Positions 6,461-8,161 of a stretch of DNA of 8,161 nucleotides are shown here, piece after piece; the stretch's first letter is position 1; the number at the start of each line of letters is the position of its first letter. The position numbers and the translations under genes are program-made. The DNA lies in assembly GCA_014384545.1 (NCBI GenBank), contig JACNFQ010000074.1, positions 1 to 8,161 on the forward strand, in the 5' to 3' direction. This DNA comes from a bacterium. GTDB taxonomy: Bacteria > UBP7 > UBA6624. The notes beneath the pieces are model-generated. The model was not told the DNA's origin. It was given only the letters and a program-made list of their open reading frames with translations, and made no database searches.

Positions 6461-6475
6461 CCCGTCTAGACCGGG
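6461..6475. promoter_or_regulatory. Imperfect palindrome, candidate operator between the divergent promoters
   Basis: CCCG, TCTAGA, C, CGGG: a palindrome with one extra base, centred at about 6468. The midpoint between the two -10 boxes is about 6471. A factor bound here could control both cassettes together. Support is only symmetry and position. A GACCGGG direct repeat also occurs at 6469-6475 and 6488-6494. Confidence 0.3.
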
Positions 6476-6491
6476 TGAGACCTTGGCGACC

Positions 6492-6500
6492 GGGGGGGGG
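6492..6500 (+). repeat. Run of nine G upstream of the plus-strand cassette promoter
   Basis: A nine-G tract ends 12 bases before the TATACT box at 6513-6518, inside the promoter spacer. A TTGGCG (6483-6488), four of six matches to -35, lies on its far side with a 24-base spacer. Length change in such a tract can alter promoter strength. However, G or C runs of 7-8 are common elsewhere in this window, so the tract may be incidental. Confidence 0.4.
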
Positions 6501-6509
6501 CTCTTGATG

Positions 6510-6520
6510 TGCTATACTCG
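6510..6520 (+). promoter_or_regulatory. Extended -10 promoter of the plus-strand cassette (leaderless)
   Basis: TGCTATACTCG, with TATACT at 6513-6518 preceded by TG and one base. Seven bases follow before the ATG at 6526, and there is no Shine-Dalgarno site. It repeats 6421-6431 in inverted orientation, with box sequence and distance to the start codon both identical, which strongly supports function. Confidence 0.65.
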
Positions 6521-6525
6521 AATAC

Positions 6526-7125
6526 ATGAGGTCTCTGCCCCTGGTCGCCTTCTTGATAGCTGTTTGGATGGTGTCGTTGGGGTCGGCGTGGGCACCACCT
6601 TCGTGGACTGGGGTAGAGCCGCCTGTACTCCCTTTGTTAGCGGATGGGAGAGAGGGGGAGGGTCCTTCCATCCCCGACGAGTCCCCAAGGTTTTGCCCCG
6701 CTTCAGGGGGGAAAGTAATCGCTACATACGCTGCTGGGGGCAACTGTCCCGATGCGGGTTGCCCGGGGGCTGCTTGCTTTGACTTGGCTTTCAATACTAG
6801 GACTGTAACGAACAAGAGCCAACCCTGCTGTGTGGGGTCTGGATCTTGTTTGGGGGATGTCACCATTACGGTTGTTCGCGCCTACTGCGCAGCACCGGTA
6901 AACAACTGTTCTGGTGAGGATTGTGTCCCCCGCTCGAGTGAGACATCCTCTTCGGTGGGCAACCTCTTTGAGATTACTTATGAATTTGACTGCGCGGATT
7001 GTTGCCAATGTGGACCGGGTTGCCCTGATCCCCCAGCCGTCTGTTGCGCCCTCATAGAAGAGGACCGAACGGATATTGTCCCTACAGCAGTTCAATGTCC
7101 CGACTGTGATCTATGTTGTGAATAG
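6526..7125 (+). CDS. Secreted cysteine-rich protein of the cassette, plus-strand copy
   Basis: Predicted 199 residues from ATG at 6526, the only start compatible with the adjacent promoter. The signal peptide is about residues 1-22 (MRSLPLVAFLIAVWMVSLGSAW), followed by a Pro-rich linker to about residue 55. The mature part has 21 Cys (57, 74, 79, 84, 101, 102, 108, 121, 128, 133, 156, 159, 160, 162, 166, 173, 174, 191, 194, 197, 198). Two beta-like stretches precede Cys residues (VTITVVRAYC, LFEITYEFDC), and matching stretches occur in the minus-strand paralogue (IYHVTYAQSC, AEVTIVEFNC). The end is CPDCDLCC, the same CxxCxxCC motif. A Cys-dense insert, CCQCGPGC and then CC at 173-174, is extra in this copy. 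The stop TAG at 7123-7125 overlaps the ribosome binding site of the lipoprotein gene 12 bases downstream. Function is unknown; extracellular or periplasmic disulfide-rich structure is likely. Confidence 0.82.
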   Translation: MRSLPLVAFLIAVWMVSLGSAWAPPSWTGVEPPVLPLLADGREGEGPSIPDESPRFCPASGGKVIATYAAGGNCPDAGCPGAACFDLAFNTRTVTNKSQPCCVGSGSCLGDVTITVVRAYCAAPVNNCSGEDCVPRSSETSSSVGNLFEITYEFDCADCCQCGPGCPDPPAVCCALIEEDRTDIVPTAVQCPDCDLCCE

Positions 7126-7129
7126 GAGG
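7124..7129 (+). promoter_or_regulatory. Ribosome binding site of the plus-strand lipoprotein gene
   Basis: AGGAGG, 8 bases before the ATG at 7138. It overlaps the TAG of the upstream gene and selects ATG 7138 over ATG 7144. It shows that the second gene uses normal Shine-Dalgarno initiation while the first appears leaderless. Confidence 0.75.
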
Positions 7130-7137
7130 GATGGAAT

Positions 7138-8004
7138 ATGACCATGAGAGTGTTTCTTGGTGCGGGCTTGTTCTTTGTGGGCTTGGCGGGGTGTCTGGGT
7201 ACGAGGGAGAATGCCCAGCCCCTTCAAGATACTGTACCCGCTCCGTCCGTTCTCCAGCGTGAGGATAGAGGGTGGGAATCGACGCCAGGGTCTCTCCTCC
7301 CCAGTCTTGAGGAAGAGGGGTGGAGCGACGAGGATCGCCGGGTAGTGGGCAACCTCCATGCCTTGACGATCGCCTTCAACCAAACTTCGAAGTGGGCTCC
7401 TTCGCCAGCGTCAATTGATCTCTTTGAGCAGACGCCTGCGTTCAAGGCGATCAACCTGTGGAACCCCTTTCTGGATGAGCCAGGGACACTTCTTCTTGGT
7501 CCCCCCATTGACAAGGAGAGGATGGCCTTAGGGAGTTATTCCTCTTGGGCAGAGGGAAAGAAGAGGTACTTCGCAGGGGGAATCCAAAGTGGCGTGGTGG
7601 TCGTGGAGGCGGAGCAGCATGCCGACGGCTGGGGGAACGCGGAGACCGAGGGGTATGAGTCTGCCGATTCGAACGAATGGACCCAACCGCTGGCGACGTG
7701 CAGACTGATGTCCAAGGTGGCTCTACTGACGACGCCGCAACTTACGAAGGCAGATAAAGGTCCAGCCAGAAGTTTGGACGAACTCAAGACCTACTGGTGG
7801 CTTTGGGACCACGCCGCGGTGTTGGAGAGGGCTTCCTTCAGGGAAGAGAGTCTCTCTGTTCACTGGTTGGGGAAAGATCTGTTTGGCATGGTGGATTGCC
7901 TTGTGGATGGTGAATCCGTCTGGCAGCACTCCCCTCTCCAGGGAGACAGCATCCTCGCCGATATGGCGACCCTTCCCCCGTTGGATTGGGTCAGGGATCC
8001 CTAG
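7138..8004 (+). CDS. Lipoprotein of the cassette, plus-strand copy
   Basis: Predicted 288 residues. The N-terminus is a clear lipoprotein signal: MRVFLGAG, a hydrophobic stretch, then lipobox LAGC with Cys19 as the lipidation site. A polar, probably disordered stretch (about 20-65) links the anchor to the core. The core is paralogous to the product of 4926-5858: VGNLHALTIAF (70-80), WAPSPAS (86-92), INLWNP (105-110), GTL (116-118), GSYSSW (132-137), SGVVVVEAE (151-159), TCRL (187-190) and YWWLWDHAAVL (219-229). Cys188 and Cys254 match Cys219 and Cys287 of the paralogue. It is not recognised as a known family; the core vaguely resembles the globular part of a pseudopilin. It is co-transcribed with the cysteine-rich gene, so the lipoprotein may anchor or assemble that protein at the membrane. 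It ends with TAG at 8002-8004, with no clear terminator after it. Confidence 0.83.
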   Translation: MTMRVFLGAGLFFVGLAGCLGTRENAQPLQDTVPAPSVLQREDRGWESTPGSLLPSLEEEGWSDEDRRVVGNLHALTIAFNQTSKWAPSPASIDLFEQTPAFKAINLWNPFLDEPGTLLLGPPIDKERMALGSYSSWAEGKKRYFAGGIQSGVVVVEAEQHADGWGNAETEGYESADSNEWTQPLATCRLMSKVALLTTPQLTKADKGPARSLDELKTYWWLWDHAAVLERASFREESLSVHWLGKDLFGMVDCLVDGESVWQHSPLQGDSILADMATLPPLDWVRDP

Positions 8005-8161
8005 CACCCATATCTTCAACCTTTCCTCGCTTGCAGCCTGGATGTTCGTTGGATTGGTTCGGGGGCGTCGGGGCGTTGGAGGTTTCTCTTGCGCAAGACC
8101 CCCCACAGCCTCCCAGATGATGAGGAGGGCTAAGACGAAGTTGCCAGCCCCCACAACCAAG

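Noticed and set aside
1126-8004. TAG reassigned as a sense codon throughout the genome
   Set aside because: Other genes end convincingly at TAG (7123-7125, 8002-8004, 4926-4928). Reading through 7123-7125 would fuse the cysteine-rich protein to a lipoprotein signal sequence that has its own ribosome binding site.
7723-8160. Minus-strand open frame at the right edge with a signal- or membrane-like N-terminus (FVLALLIIWEAVGG)
   Set aside because: It stays open through the last 280 bases of the well-supported lipoprotein gene, and its downstream product looks like a shadow. A real gene entering from the right edge at 8005-8161 is possible but cannot be shown from 157 bases.

Overview
The window is bacterial DNA: compact genes, short overlaps, GTG and TTG starts as well as ATG, and Shine-Dalgarno sites in front of some operon-internal genes. 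It is GC-rich and has many G or C runs of 7-9 bases. I cannot name the taxon. Secreted proteins and lipoproteins dominate. Several first-in-transcript genes show a -10 box only 6-7 bases before the start codon, which implies leaderless mRNAs. There are no tRNA or rRNA genes, CRISPR arrays, or transposase genes that I could find.

Layout. (1) 1-836, plus strand: the 3' end of one gene and two complete small membrane-protein genes, overlapping one another like an operon, all unrecognised. (2) 853-1962, minus strand: a secreted alpha/beta-hydrolase esterase. Its frame continues past a TAG, through a Pro-rich linker, into 90 more codons that look like protein. (3) 2067-2758, minus strand: an unrecognised membrane-anchored protein split by a -1 frameshift. 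(4) 2759-3062: non-coding, with a strong hairpin and a promoter. (5) 3063-4697, minus strand: an exported two-domain protein, N-formylglutamate amidohydrolase-like followed by an uncharacterised domain. (6) 4926-8004: two divergent copies of a two-gene cassette. Each copy has a secreted cysteine-rich protein (17 or 21 Cys) ending in a CxxCxxCC motif, followed directly by a lipoprotein.

The cassette pair is the most notable part. The minus copy (6415 to 4926) and plus copy (6526 to 8004) encode clearly paralogous proteins in the same order. They flank a 110-bp divergent promoter region. In it, identical extended -10 elements form an 11-bp inverted repeat, each exactly 7 bases before its start codon, with an imperfect palindrome near the midpoint. 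I infer that the cysteine-rich protein and the lipoprotein work together at the cell surface or in the envelope. No function can be assigned from sequence alone.
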